DNA of 64,000 nucleotides from Granulicella cerasi (GTDB lineage: Bacteria; Acidobacteriota; Terriglobia; Terriglobales; Acidobacteriaceae): assembly GCF_025685575.1 (NCBI RefSeq), contig NZ_JAGSYD010000006.1, positions 152,272 through 216,271 on the forward strand, in the 5' to 3' direction. Below the pieces are notes generated by a model. That model did no database searches. It saw only the letters and a list, made by a program, of their open reading frames with translations, and was not told the DNA's origin. Of the stretch, positions 24,444-33,707 are shown piece after piece; within the stretch, counting starts at the first letter, position 1; the number at the start of each line of letters is the position of its first letter. Made by a program: the position numbers and the translations under genes.

Positions 24444-27400
24444 CTACTGCGTGAGTTCATCAGTTTGCTTCGACATCTTTGCGGTGCGTTCCAGCTTGTC
24501 CCAGTTGAAGGGTTTGCCGTCGATGGCCCGTTTCACGGTCTTCAGCAGTACCCACGAGAAGAGCTGGCGGTATGTGAAACGCTGGATCCAGATGTGGACC
24601 AGCAGCCACGCATCGCCCTTTGAAGCAGGGTGCTTGCGCTCCAGTGCGAAAGCAAGCGCGGAAGCGAGGAAGTCCACCAGGAGGAAGGTGAGGAAGAAGG
24701 TCAGCAGCTTCACGAAATCCGCAGAGCTGGTGGTCTCGGGGTGGAAATGGAGATTGATGAAGTAGTGCAGCACGCCCGCCACGAACATCAAGTCGATGAG
24801 CGGCGATACCAGCGGCAGCATGATCTGGAAGATCACGATGTTCGGTAGCGCAAAGAGGCCCATCGCACGACGATTCCGAATCGCCATCTTGTGCTTGTAG
24901 ACCGCCTGCAGGATGCCGAAGCTCCAGCGGAAACGCTGGCGCGCAAGGCCACTCGCGTTGACGGGGGCTTCGGTGAAGGCGAGCGCCTGGTCTTCGTAGA
25001 TCACGGCGTAGCCTTGCTCGAGCAGGTTCATGGTGAGGTCGGCGTCTTCAGCGACCGTGTCGGGCGCATAGGCGCCGCCAGCCTTTACCGCAGCGGTGCG
25101 CCATGCGCCGATGGCTCCGGGCACGACCATCACGACGTCGAAGAGATCCAAAGCTCGGCGTTCGAAGTTCTGCGAGGTGATGTATTCGAGCGCCTGCCAA
25201 CGCGTCCACAGGTTTACTCGATTGCCAACCTTCGCGTTACCCGCAACGGCCCCGATGTGTGGGTTGGCGAAGTGGCACACGAGACGAGAGATCGCATCGT
25301 GCGCGATCACGCCGTCCGCATCAATGCCAACGTAAATCTCTTCGTCGATGTGCTCGAGTGCGTAGTTGAGCGCTTCGGCTTTGCCACCGTTAGGCTTCAC
25401 CATCACCTCGACGCGGCCCTCGGCGATCTCCTTCGCGTAGGTCGTCTTCACGACCTCCGCGGTGGTGTCCTTGGAGCCGTCGTCGATCACGACGATGCGC
25501 AGGTTCTTGTAATTCGACATCAGCACCGAACGCACGGTGCGGGCGATGACTGTCTCTTCGTTGTACGCAGGAATGAGGACGGCGACGCGCGGGTTATAGT
25601 CCGCGGTAGAGAAGTCTTTGCGCTTGCGCAGGCGATCGATGAGCGCGCATACGCCGATGATGATGAGGCGCGCGGTCATCAGGACATCGCCGATGAAGAA
25701 GACGTAGATGACGAAGTGGTTGAAGAACGAGATGAAGAAGAAGGTGATGGAGTCCGCGAAGGCCGACAGCTTCTCGCGCCGCGTGCTGAGCGGCGGCATC
25801 ACCTGGTTGCGGGTCATGCCGATCAGGTCAGAGACCGGCACGATTTCATAGCCGCGCGCGCGTAGGGCATCGATGAGCACGGGCAGCGCAGCGATGGTTG
25901 GCGAACGATCGCCGCCGCCGTCGTGCATCAGGATGATTGAGCCCTTCATCCACGTCTTCACCTGCGCTTCGTTGATCTGCTCGAAGACGCTTTGCACGAT
26001 CTCCTGCGGAGATTTGCGCGGGTGCTCGTCCCAGTCGTTGGTATCGATCTTGTTGCCGACGATGACGTAGCCGAGCGACTGAATCGACTCAATCGGCGCA
26101 GCCTGATCGTTGGTATCCGGTTCCTGATCGATCGAGTACGGCGGGCGGAAGTACACAGGCGAAACACCGAGCTTGGACCGGAACAGGCGCTCGGTGAGAT
26201 CGAGCTGCAGGTTCACCTGACCCTGCGAGATTTCCGAGATGTCAGGGTGCGTGAAGGTGTGGTTGCCGATCTCATGCCCTTCGCGATAGACGCGCTGCAT
26301 GATGCTGACATTGTCCTCGGCTTCTTCGCCGATCATGAGGAATGTGCCCTTGACGTTCTTCTGCTTCAGGATGTCGAGGATCTTCGGTGTCCAGATCGGG
26401 TCCGGGCCATCATCGAAGGAGATGGCAACCTTCTTCGGGTGATAGCCGTACTGCGTCATCGTGTAGGGCAGTGGGTACGAGTCCATCGTCTCGTTGACGA
26501 CAGAGAGGTACGGTGTGGGGATCGTAGGATCAACGTCCATCGAGATGGTGCGATGTCCCACCTGCGGCGAACCTGTTACGCGCAGAATGTCGCCGTCACC
26601 CTCGGTGTTGACGTCCCAGCCGGGGTTGACGCTGGCGAGGTCCTTGACGGGGTCGGAGTGAAGTGGGCTGTCCCAGATCTTCCAGAGGGAATCATCTTCC
26701 GTGCCGAGACGCCAAAGCGCGAAGGTCTGCAGACCGAGCGCTCGGGCCACGCGCATTTCGTTGACGGCGGTGACGGCGTCGAGGAACCAGACCTCGTGGC
26801 GCACGTGTGCGTCATCGTCGTCGTAGGCGAAGTGCGGATTGAGCGACGGGTCCTCAAGTTCGATCGTGGCGCCGGCGTCGTGTGCCGCGGCCCACGCTTC
26901 CTGCGTGGAGAGGTTCGTCGACGAAAGAATGCTGTCGGTGTTCAGCGGTGCACGCGCGGGCGCGGGCTTGGGGTTACGGCGGCTGGCCTTGGCCTGAGGC
27001 TGCGGCATGGCCGTCGTCCAGTCATAGCCGTAGTTGCCGATGGAGCAGATGATCTTCTCGCGCGGAACATTCTTCAGGATCTCGCGGAGGTTGTTCTCAA
27101 ACCAGTCCTGAGCCGCGATGGGGCCAGCGAGTGTGCCGCTCTGGTGCTGGTCATAGTTCATCAGCACAAGACCGTCGGCGTGGTCGGCGAGATAAGCGTA
27201 ATCGTAGTTAGAGTCGCCTACCGGAACGGTGATGTAAAGCCGAAGATTGCGTGCGTGGAAGTCGTCGTAGATCGCCGCAACGAGCGAACGGAAGCCAGAT
27301 TGCGCGTCGGCTGGAATGGCCTGAAAGTCAAAGGTCAAGCCGCGATAGCGTGTGTTCGCCGCCAGGAAACGATCGACCTGTTGCTGGAATTTATTACGGG

Positions 27401-28028
27401 CATCGGGGCTTTGAAGGAATGCACCGATGCTGTCTTTGAACACGCCTTCCGTGGGCGAGTAGTTGTTGACGAGCGGGAAGATCTCGGTGTCTTCGTGCGC
27501 GGTGTCGATCGCGTGAACGACGCGGTTCTCGCGGTCAACGCCATGGACGCCAGCGTTGTCGATGACGGAGAAGGGTGTGTTCGACGACGAGTACGCGGTG
27601 AGCGAACCGTCAGGCGTGATGACGTGCAGCCACTCTGGGAAGAGCAGGTCGATCTGCTTCACGTGCTGCTTGAAGGACGCGATCGAAGCGGGGTCGACGT
27701 CGGTGTAGAACGCAGCGCGCAGACCTTCGCTCTGGTTCATCACAACGTCCGACGGCATCAGCGTGGAGTGCCGATGTGCCGAGCGATTGAGCTTGTCCTT
27801 GGTCGCCTGCGCCGTTTCCGGTGTGTTCGCCAGGGCGCGGTACTTCTTTGATGTGGAGCGCAGATCGATGCCACGCATGGGTTTCATGCGCACGATGCCG
27901 ATCACGAAGATAATGCCTACGATAGCCCCAAAGAGCGCGAGCAAGTCAAAGACGCGGCGAAGCCGCTTCCAGCGCTTGCGTTGAGGGTCGTAGAAGATGG
28001 GCTTGCTCATGCGTTGGCTATCGGGCAA
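24444..28028 (-). CDS. Three-part GH18-like / polysaccharide deacetylase / GT2 synthase fusion
   Basis: A 1194-residue membrane protein. After an N-terminal membrane anchor (about residues 28-46), residues 100-430 resemble a GH18/YaaH-like barrel. The usual catalytic DxxDxDxE reads GLTFDFQAIP, without the Glu. Residues about 530-745 are a NodB deacetylase (SFDDGPDP, HTFTHPD, RPPYS). Two helices follow, then a processive GT2 domain (VLIPAYNEE, DDGSKD, GIDADG, EDADLTMNL, QRFRW) and C-terminal helices. The parts match the jobs of PgaC (synthesis) and PgaB (deacetylation plus hydrolase-like domain) in poly-N-acetylglucosamine export, so synthesis and partial deacetylation of an amino-sugar polymer is a sensible inference. 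TTG 28028 has GGAG nearby; ATG 28010 is the alternative. Confidence 0.85.
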   Translation of the reverse strand: MPDSQRMSKPIFYDPQRKRWKRLRRVFDLLALFGAIVGIIFVIGIVRMKPMRGIDLRSTSKKYRALANTPETAQATKDKLNRSAHRHSTLMPSDVVMNQSEGLRAAFYTDVDPASIASFKQHVKQIDLLFPEWLHVITPDGSLTAYSSSNTPFSVIDNAGVHGVDRENRVVHAIDTAHEDTEIFPLVNNYSPTEGVFKDSIGAFLQSPDARNKFQQQVDRFLAANTRYRGLTFDFQAIPADAQSGFRSLVAAIYDDFHARNLRLYITVPVGDSNYDYAYLADHADGLVLMNYDQHQSGTLAGPIAAQDWFENNLREILKNVPREKIICSIGNYGYDWTTAMPQPQAKASRRNPKPAPARAPLNTDSILSSTNLSTQEAWAAAHDAGATIELEDPSLNPHFAYDDDDAHVRHEVWFLDAVTAVNEMRVARALGLQTFALWRLGTEDDSLWKIWDSPLHSDPVKDLASVNPGWDVNTEGDGDILRVTGSPQVGHRTISMDVDPTIPTPYLSVVNETMDSYPLPYTMTQYGYHPKKVAISFDDGPDPIWTPKILDILKQKNVKGTFLMIGEEAEDNVSIMQRVYREGHEIGNHTFTHPDISEISQGQVNLQLDLTERLFRSKLGVSPVYFRPPYSIDQEPDTNDQAAPIESIQSLGYVIVGNKIDTNDWDEHPRKSPQEIVQSVFEQINEAQVKTWMKGSIILMHDGGGDRSPTIAALPVLIDALRARGYEIVPVSDLIGMTRNQVMPPLSTRREKLSAFADSITFFFISFFNHFVIYVFFIGDVLMTARLIIIGVCALIDRLRKRKDFSTADYNPRVAVLIPAYNEETVIARTVRSVLMSNYKNLRIVVIDDGSKDTTAEVVKTTYAKEIAEGRVEVMVKPNGGKAEALNYALEHIDEEIYVGIDADGVIAHDAISRLVCHFANPHIGAVAGNAKVGNRVNLWTRWQALEYITSQNFERRALDLFDVVMVVPGAIGAWRTAAVKAGGAYAPDTVAEDADLTMNLLEQGYAVIYEDQALAFTEAPVNASGLARQRFRWSFGILQAVYKHKMAIRNRRAMGLFALPNIVIFQIMLPLVSPLIDLMFVAGVLHYFINLHFHPETTSSADFVKLLTFFLTFLLVDFLASALAFALERKHPASKGDAWLLVHIWIQRFTYRQLFSWVLLKTVKRAIDGKPFNWDKLERTAKMSKQTDELTQ

Positions 28029-28077
28029 AGGGACTCCGCAGCTATTTTAGCCGCGTAGACGGTTATGATGCAGGAAC

Positions 28078-29433
28078 ATGCAGGCAAGCTGGCGCGAATG
28101 GAGATGGTGGTGGCTCGCCTTGGCGTGCGGCTTCACTCTGCGCGCCGTTTTTGCACTGCATCATCCGCGGTTTGATGGCGACACGCTGGTCTACGGCGAC
28201 CTTGCCCAGAATATGTGGGCGCACCATGTCTACGGGCTTACGGAAGGGCATGTGGTACGGCCGACGCTCATTCGCCTGCCGGGATATCCGCTCTTCACCG
28301 CGCTGAACTTCCTTCTCTTCGGCATGGGCAACTATACGGCGCTCGTCTGGGTGCAGATCGTGCTTGCCCTGGCTGGATGCTGGGCTTTAGCGAGGTCGCT
28401 CGGGCGCATGTGGGGGCCGAGCGCTGGCTTGGCGATGATGTGGCTGGCGTGCCTGTGCCCGTTTACCGCAGAATATGACGCGCTGGCGCTGACAGAGAGC
28501 CTCGCAATGGTGTGCCTCGTCGCGGTGCTTGTCGGGCTTGAGCGCTGGAAGGCGACGAAGCGGTGGCGCTGGGTTTGGATCATGGGCGCGGCGTCTGCAT
28601 TTGCTGTGCAACTGCGGCCTGATCGCGGGTTGCTTACGGTGGTTTGCCTCATCGGCCTCTTCGCGGTGGACTGGCGAAAGGCACTGCGGCCGGCGTTGTT
28701 GGTCTGTCTTCTGGTAGCGCTTCCGATTTTGGGCTGGACTGTCCGCAACAAACGCGTGATGCACGTCTGGCAGCCGCTGGCACCGAAGTACGCGAACGAT
28801 CCGGGCGAGTTCGTCGCGATGGGCTTCAACCGCTGGTATCGCACGTGGGCGATGGAGTATTGGTCGACGGTCAACGTGTATTGGCTGTGGGATGGTGCCG
28901 TCGTGACTTTGAGCGATCTGCCCGCGCGAGCGTTTGATTCGCCGGCTCAGCGCCAGGAAACGGCGAGGGCGTTGGCGGTGTACAACCGCGATCAGGCGGC
29001 GAGTCCGGCAAACGATGCGGCTTTCGCAAAGCTCGCGCGCGAGCGGACGCAGACTCATCCGCTACGCACTTATGTGTGGATGCCCGTGGGGCGGCTGCTC
29101 GATATGTGGCTACGTCCGCGCACGGAGTTCTTCAAGCTGCCGCTGGCGTGGTGGCGTTGGAGCGAGCACCCCGGAGGATCGCTCGTCTGCGCGGCATATG
29201 CAGGGCTGAATCTGTTGTTGCTCGTTGCCGCGAAGTGGGCTTTCTGGCGGAAGCGTGAGTTGTTCGCCGAGCCTGCGGTCATCGCTGGCATTGCGTTCGT
29301 CGTGCTGCGCTCTCTGCTGCTTCTGACGATCGATAACTCCGAGCAACGGTACACGGTGGAGTGTTGGCCGGTGGTGTTGCTCTGCATCGCCGCGTGGTTT
29401 GCTGCAAAGGAAAAGCCCTCCGCGCAGTCGTAG
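28078..29433 (+). CDS. Membrane GT-C (ArnT/PMT-like) glycosyltransferase
   Basis: A 451-residue polytopic protein with about 10-12 hydrophobic helices. In the first periplasmic loop it has the acidic signature FDGDTLVYGDLAQNM, typical of GT39/GT-C enzymes that use polyprenyl-phosphate sugars. A Pro-rich helix start (LIRLPGYPLFTALNFLLFG) matches the PMT_2 pattern. The sugar and acceptor are unknown. It is divergent from the polysaccharide-synthase fusion with 49 bases between starts, so the two may share a control region and a surface-glycan role. Confidence 0.75.
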   Translation: MQASWREWRWWWLALACGFTLRAVFALHHPRFDGDTLVYGDLAQNMWAHHVYGLTEGHVVRPTLIRLPGYPLFTALNFLLFGMGNYTALVWVQIVLALAGCWALARSLGRMWGPSAGLAMMWLACLCPFTAEYDALALTESLAMVCLVAVLVGLERWKATKRWRWVWIMGAASAFAVQLRPDRGLLTVVCLIGLFAVDWRKALRPALLVCLLVALPILGWTVRNKRVMHVWQPLAPKYANDPGEFVAMGFNRWYRTWAMEYWSTVNVYWLWDGAVVTLSDLPARAFDSPAQRQETARALAVYNRDQAASPANDAAFAKLARERTQTHPLRTYVWMPVGRLLDMWLRPRTEFFKLPLAWWRWSEHPGGSLVCAAYAGLNLLLLVAAKWAFWRKRELFAEPAVIAGIAFVVLRSLLLLTIDNSEQRYTVECWPVVLLCIAAWFAAKEKPSAQS

Positions 29434-29464
29434 AGCTGGGCGAAGGGCTGATGGAGCGGGGAAC

Positions 29465-30133
29465 TTAGTGTGCAGCCTTCGTTGCGTTGCCGGGAATGCT
29501 GTACGGCTTCTTGTTCACCTTGCCGCTGTAGTTGAAGTTCGTGTAATCCGCCGTGCGGGTGTCGCCGTTCGGCTGGAAGAAAATCTGGCGAACGGAAACA
29601 CCGTGATCGAGATCAAGCCAGAGCGTGATGTGCGTGAAGTTGTTGCGCACACCGGCATCCTTCGAAACGAGGTCGAGCTTTTCGGCCTTCACGCCGTTCA
29701 CAGTCTCGCTGCCCAGGTCGTTGATCGTCCACGCCTTCGCGAGGTCCGTACCTGAGCCACCGAAGCCGAGCGTCAGGAAGCTCTCATAGCTGGCCTGGTT
29801 ATTGCCCGCCTTGAAGACATCGTCCTGATTGGTGCCGGGGGTGTAGAGCTGCAGCGTACCGCCGTCGTAGTTGATCTTCTTCGAAGGCTCTTTGACGCCG
29901 GGATCGAAGAAGAGCGCTCCCATGCTGACGGCCTTGCCCTGACGCAGGACAAAGATCTTGCCGGTCTGTTTGGTGTGGTCCTTCACGACGCGCACATAGT
30001 TGTCATAGGCCACGTCGGCTTCCGCGCCTTTGAACTTTGCACTGGCAGCGTCGAGCTTGGTGATGACCATCGGCAGCTGCGCGCTGGTGGTGAGGGAGAC
30101 GGCGAACATCGCGGACAGGATCAGCTTCTTCAT
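29465..30133 (-). CDS. LolA-like periplasmic lipoprotein carrier
   Basis: A 222-residue exported protein (signal MKKLILSAMFAVSLTTSA) with the half-barrel pattern of LolA/LolB-like proteins. Elements are KLDAASAKFKGAEADVAYDNYV, GKIFVLRQGKAVSMGALFFD, the LDLVSKD strand and ITLWLDLDHGVSVRQIFFQPNGD. LolA carries lipoproteins from LolCDE to the outer membrane; this variant may instead serve a more specific cargo. GAGG six bases before the ATG fixes the start. It is the last gene of a serS-led minus-strand run. Confidence 0.75.
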   Translation of the reverse strand: MKKLILSAMFAVSLTTSAQLPMVITKLDAASAKFKGAEADVAYDNYVRVVKDHTKQTGKIFVLRQGKAVSMGALFFDPGVKEPSKKINYDGGTLQLYTPGTNQDDVFKAGNNQASYESFLTLGFGGSGTDLAKAWTINDLGSETVNGVKAEKLDLVSKDAGVRNNFTHITLWLDLDHGVSVRQIFFQPNGDTRTADYTNFNYSGKVNKKPYSIPGNATKAAH

Positions 30134-30203
30134 GCGTTCCTCGTGCGGCTTCGGGAGAAGCCTCTTGGTACAGACGCAGCTTTGCGCCGGGGAGTTGTGA
30201 CGA

Positions 30204-30578
30204 CTAGCGGCTGACGGTTGCGTCCCACGCGACGATCTTTCCGTGAACATCGTTCACCGGGGCAATCTTTTCGATCTGCACGGAACCGGCGATCGGGTCG
30301 ATTACCTTCGCCATCGCGGTGCGGCGGTCGTCCTCTGTCATGGCGCCGCCGAGGTCGGCGTCGCGGACCTCAAAGATCATGCGGTGATCGCCGTCCATCG
30401 CGTGCTTCACCAGCACCTCGCTCGGCGTCAACGTCGGCGGGGCCTGCGGCTTGTCGCGGAAGTCGATGTAGTGCGGGCCGATGAAGAGGAACGCGAGGAT
30501 CAGCGTCACCATGATGTCGTAGTGCAGCGAGCCGCGGTCGTGGGTCCACCAGAAGTAAGACTTGAGCAGTCGAAACAT
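30204..30578 (-). CDS. Small membrane-anchored protein of unknown function
   Basis: A 124-residue protein with one N-terminal membrane helix (IMVTLILAFLFIGPHYI) after a basic, aromatic start (FRLLKSYFWWTHDRG), then a periplasmic domain with no recognised fold. Its ATG follows the serS stop codon with no gap (TAA-ATG), so it is translated by coupling to serS. The function is unknown. Confidence 0.7.
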   Translation of the reverse strand: MFRLLKSYFWWTHDRGSLHYDIMVTLILAFLFIGPHYIDFRDKPQAPPTLTPSEVLVKHAMDGDHRMIFEVRDADLGGAMTEDDRRTAMAKVIDPIAGSVQIEKIAPVNDVHGKIVAWDATVSR

Positions 30579-31907
30579 TTAGATCGCCTTCCCGAATCGC
30601 TGCGGCGTGATGACTGTTTCGCCGCCCATGTACGGCACCAGCGCCTCCGGCACGCGTACGGAGCCGTCCGGCTGCTGATAGTTCTCGAGGATCGCGAGGT
30701 ACGTGCGCCCGACCGCGAGGCCAGAGCCGTTCAGCGTGTGCACGAACTCGCTCTTGTTCGTGCCCGCCGGCTTGAAGCGGATGTTCGCGCGGCGTGCCTG
30801 AAAGCTCTCGAAGTTCGAGCAGGAGCTGATCTCGCGATAGGTCTGTTGGCCCGGAAGCCAGACTTCCAGGTCGTAAGTCTTCGCGCTGGAGAAGCCCATA
30901 TCTCCACTGCAGAGCAGCATACGGCGGTAGGGAAGACCGAGTTTTTCGAGCACCGCTTCGGCGTGCGAAGTGAGCGCTTCGTGCTCGGCTTCGCTCGTTT
31001 CCGGCGCGACGAACTTCACGAGTTCGACCTTCTGGAACTGGTGCTGGCGGATCATGCCGCGCACGTCGCGCCCGTGGCTGCCGGCCTCGGCGCGATAGCA
31101 GGGCGTGTAGGCGCAGAAGCTGATGTTGCCGCCGCTGAGGTCGATCGTCTCGTCGCGGAAGAGGTTGGTGACCGGCACTTCGGCGGTGGGGATCAGCCAG
31201 TGGTCAGAGTCTTTGAGCTCACCGGTGAACGCGCCCTCGTCGTCGCAGTGGAAGAGGTCTTCCGCGAACTTGGGAAGCTGGCCCGTGCCGAAGAGCGACT
31301 TGGAGTTCACCATGTTCGGCGGCAACACTTCCACGTAGCCATGCTCGCGGGTGTGCAGGTCGATCATGAAGTTGGCCAGGGCGCGCTCGAGGCGCGCGCC
31401 GGAGCCGTAGTGAACGACGAAACGCGAGCCGGAAATTTTCGCCGCGCGCTCAAAGTCGAGAATGCCGAGCGCTTCGCCGAGCTCCCAGTGAGGCTTGGCG
31501 TTGGGCAGCTCCACCGGCTCGCCCCAGGTCTTGATGATCTGGTTATCGTGCTCGTCCTTGCCTGCGGGAACGCTGTCGACAGGCAGATTCGGCACGGCTT
31601 GGAGCAGTCCGCGCAGTTTGTCGTCCGCGGCGACGGCCACGGCTTCGAGTTCGGCGATGCGATCCTTCAGCGAGTTCGACTGCTGCTGAACGGCGGTGAT
31701 GTCCTTGCCTTCGCGCTTGAGCTGGCCGAACTGCGCCGAGAGCGCATTGCGCTGCGCCTTGAGGGTTTCGACCTCGGTGATGGCGGCACGGCGCTCGCTA
31801 TCGAGCTCGGCGAATCCAGAGAGCAGGGCAGCCGCTTCCGGGCTGCGCAAAGCGAGTTTTTCCTGCACCAGCGGCAGGTTGGCACGGACAAAAGCTAAAT
31901 CGAGCAT
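30579..31907 (-). CDS. serS: Seryl-tRNA synthetase
   Basis: Class II aminoacyl-tRNA synthetase charging tRNA-Ser. The 442-residue protein has the N-terminal antiparallel coiled coil (residues about 27-105, [20 protein letters not shown]). The class II motifs are also present: motif 2 in [23 protein letters not shown] and motif 3 in [20 protein letters not shown] start at 31907 gives the usual [12 protein letters not shown]-terminus. It is divergent from purH, with about 100 bases between. Confidence 0.97.
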   Translation of the reverse strand: MLDLAFVRANLPLVQEKLALRSPEAAALLSGFAELDSERRAAITEVETLKAQRNALSAQFGQLKREGKDITAVQQQSNSLKDRIAELEAVAVAADDKLRGLLQAVPNLPVDSVPAGKDEHDNQIIKTWGEPVELPNAKPHWELGEALGILDFERAAKISGSRFVVHYGSGARLERALANFMIDLHTREHGYVEVLPPNMVNSKSLFGTGQLPKFAEDLFHCDDEGAFTGELKDSDHWLIPTAEVPVTNLFRDETIDLSGGNISFCAYTPCYRAEAGSHGRDVRGMIRQHQFQKVELVKFVAPETSEAEHEALTSHAEAVLEKLGLPYRRMLLCSGDMGFSSAKTYDLEVWLPGQQTYREISSCSNFESFQARRANIRFKPAGTNKSEFVHTLNGSGLAVGRTYLAILENYQQPDGSVRVPEALVPYMGGETVITPQRFGKAI

Positions 31908-32008
31908 ACGGAGGTATTTTAGCGGGTCACGCGGATCGTGCGCTAATCGAAGACGTTGCAGAAGCCGACACACGAAGTGTGACGAAAATGTCGCAGCCAG
32001 AGCCTACA

Positions 32009-33580
32009 ATGAACGGTGGAATGAGCGACCTTAAGACGATCAAGCGTGCATTGTTGTCCGTAACGGATAAGAGCGGGTTGGTAGAGTTTGCCCGCGTTTT
32101 GGCTTCGAATGGAACCGAACTGGTTTCCACCGGCGGAACCGCGAAGGCCCTGCGTGATGCAGGTCTTGATGTGAAGGACATCAGCGAGCTGACCGGCTTC
32201 CCGGAAATGCTGGATGGCCGCGTGAAGACGCTGCACCCTGTTGTCCACGGTGGCCTGCTGCATCGCCGCGAAGATCCGGCGCACGTCGCTGCCGTCGAGG
32301 CGCACAACATCGGACCGATCGACATGGTCGTGGTGAACCTCTACGCGTTTGAGAAGACTGCTGCCAAGCCCGGCGTGGAGCTGGAGGACCTGATCGAGAA
32401 CATCGACATCGGCGGTCCGTCGATGCTGCGTTCTGGCGCCAAGAATTTCGAGGATGTCGCGGTCGTCACCGACGTGGCCGACTACGCGAAGCTGACCGAG
32501 GAGATGGCAGCGAACGGCGGTGCGCTCAGCAAGGCGACGCGTTGGATGCTTGCCCGTAAGGTCTTCGCGACGACCGCTGCGTATGACGCGGCAATCGCCA
32601 GCGAGCTGGAGAAGCGTGCGGCGACGGAGAACGATCTGCCCGAGACGCTGCGCGTGATCGCCAAGCGCGAAACCTCGCTGCGCTACGGCGAGAACCCGCA
32701 CCAGCGTGCGGCGCTCTACACCGACGGCTCGCAGTTCGGCATTGCCAACGCGCAGAAGCTGCAGGGTAAGGAACTCAGCTACAACAACCTCGTTGACCTC
32801 GATGCTTGCTGGGGCCTGGCGAGCGAGTTTGAAGAGACCGCTGTGGCGATCATCAAGCACACGAACCCCTGCGGCGTAGGCCAGGGCAACACGGTGCTCG
32901 AGGCTTACAGCCGCGCGCTGGAAGCCGATCCCGTCTCGGCGTTCGGTGGCGTGATCGGTATCAACCGCCCGGTCGACGCTGCTGCGGCAACTGAGATCGC
33001 GAAGCTCTTCGTCGAAGCGATCGTGGCGCCTGACTTCAGCGAAGAGGCTCTGCAGATCTTTGCGGCGAAGAAGAACCTTCGCCTGTTGAAGATTCAGCCG
33101 AAGGCCGTCTCGACGGTGCTCAAGCAGATCTCCGGCGGCTACCTCGTCCAGGACGACGACCACATCCGCGTTCCGGCGAGCGATTTGAAGGTCATGACCG
33201 CGCGCAAGCCGACAGACGACGAACTGAAGGCACTGCAGTTTGCCTGGACCGTCTGCAAGCACGTGAAGTCGAACGCGATCGTCTACGCACGCGTGAAGGA
33301 CGGCTTCGGCCAGACGGTCGGCATCGGTGCAGGCCAGATGTCGCGTGTGGACGCGGCAAAGTTCGGCGCAGTGAAGGCTGCGCTGCCGCTGGCAGGCACT
33401 GTAGCGGCCAGCGACGCGTTCTTCCCGTTCCCCGATGGCCTGGAGGCGATCGTCGCAGCAGGTGCGACGGCGATCATCCAACCGGGCGGCTCGGTAAATG
33501 ACGCGAAGGTTGTGGAAGCAGCGGACCGCCTCGGTGTGACGATGCTCGCGACCGGCGTTCGCCACTTCCGCCACGGCTAG
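32009..33580 (+). CDS. purH: Bifunctional AICAR transformylase / IMP cyclohydrolase
   Basis: Catalyses the last two steps of IMP synthesis. The N-terminal MGS-like cyclohydrolase domain starts at IKRALLSVTDKSGLVEFA (STGGTAKALRDAG, GRVKTLHP). The transformylase domain holds RYGENPHQRA, KHTNPCGVGQG and the C-terminal FFPFPDGLEAIVAAG and IQPGGSVND blocks. The length is standard. Four in-frame starts exist (31979, 31988, 32009, 32021) and none has a clear Shine-Dalgarno; 32009 is a compromise. Confidence 0.95.
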   Translation: MNGGMSDLKTIKRALLSVTDKSGLVEFARVLASNGTELVSTGGTAKALRDAGLDVKDISELTGFPEMLDGRVKTLHPVVHGGLLHRREDPAHVAAVEAHNIGPIDMVVVNLYAFEKTAAKPGVELEDLIENIDIGGPSMLRSGAKNFEDVAVVTDVADYAKLTEEMAANGGALSKATRWMLARKVFATTAAYDAAIASELEKRAATENDLPETLRVIAKRETSLRYGENPHQRAALYTDGSQFGIANAQKLQGKELSYNNLVDLDACWGLASEFEETAVAIIKHTNPCGVGQGNTVLEAYSRALEADPVSAFGGVIGINRPVDAAAATEIAKLFVEAIVAPDFSEEALQIFAAKKNLRLLKIQPKAVSTVLKQISGGYLVQDDDHIRVPASDLKVMTARKPTDDELKALQFAWTVCKHVKSNAIVYARVKDGFGQTVGIGAGQMSRVDAAKFGAVKAALPLAGTVAASDAFFPFPDGLEAIVAAGATAIIQPGGSVNDAKVVEAADRLGVTMLATGVRHFRHG

Positions 33581-33707
33581 AGCGCGTTTGCCGCGTAAAT
33601 TGCGGCAGGAAAACGGAGTAGGAAGCGAATCGGCAGGGTGAAGCGTCTAAGAAACGAGTAGGATGCTTACTACAAGAAGTGAAGTGACGCTTCACCCAGG
33701 ATTCTCG

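Noticed and set aside
25992..27851. A 619-codon plus-strand frame opposite the polysaccharide synthase
   Set aside because: It is antisense to the three-domain synthase, which has conserved NodB and GT2 motifs; the plus frame shows none.
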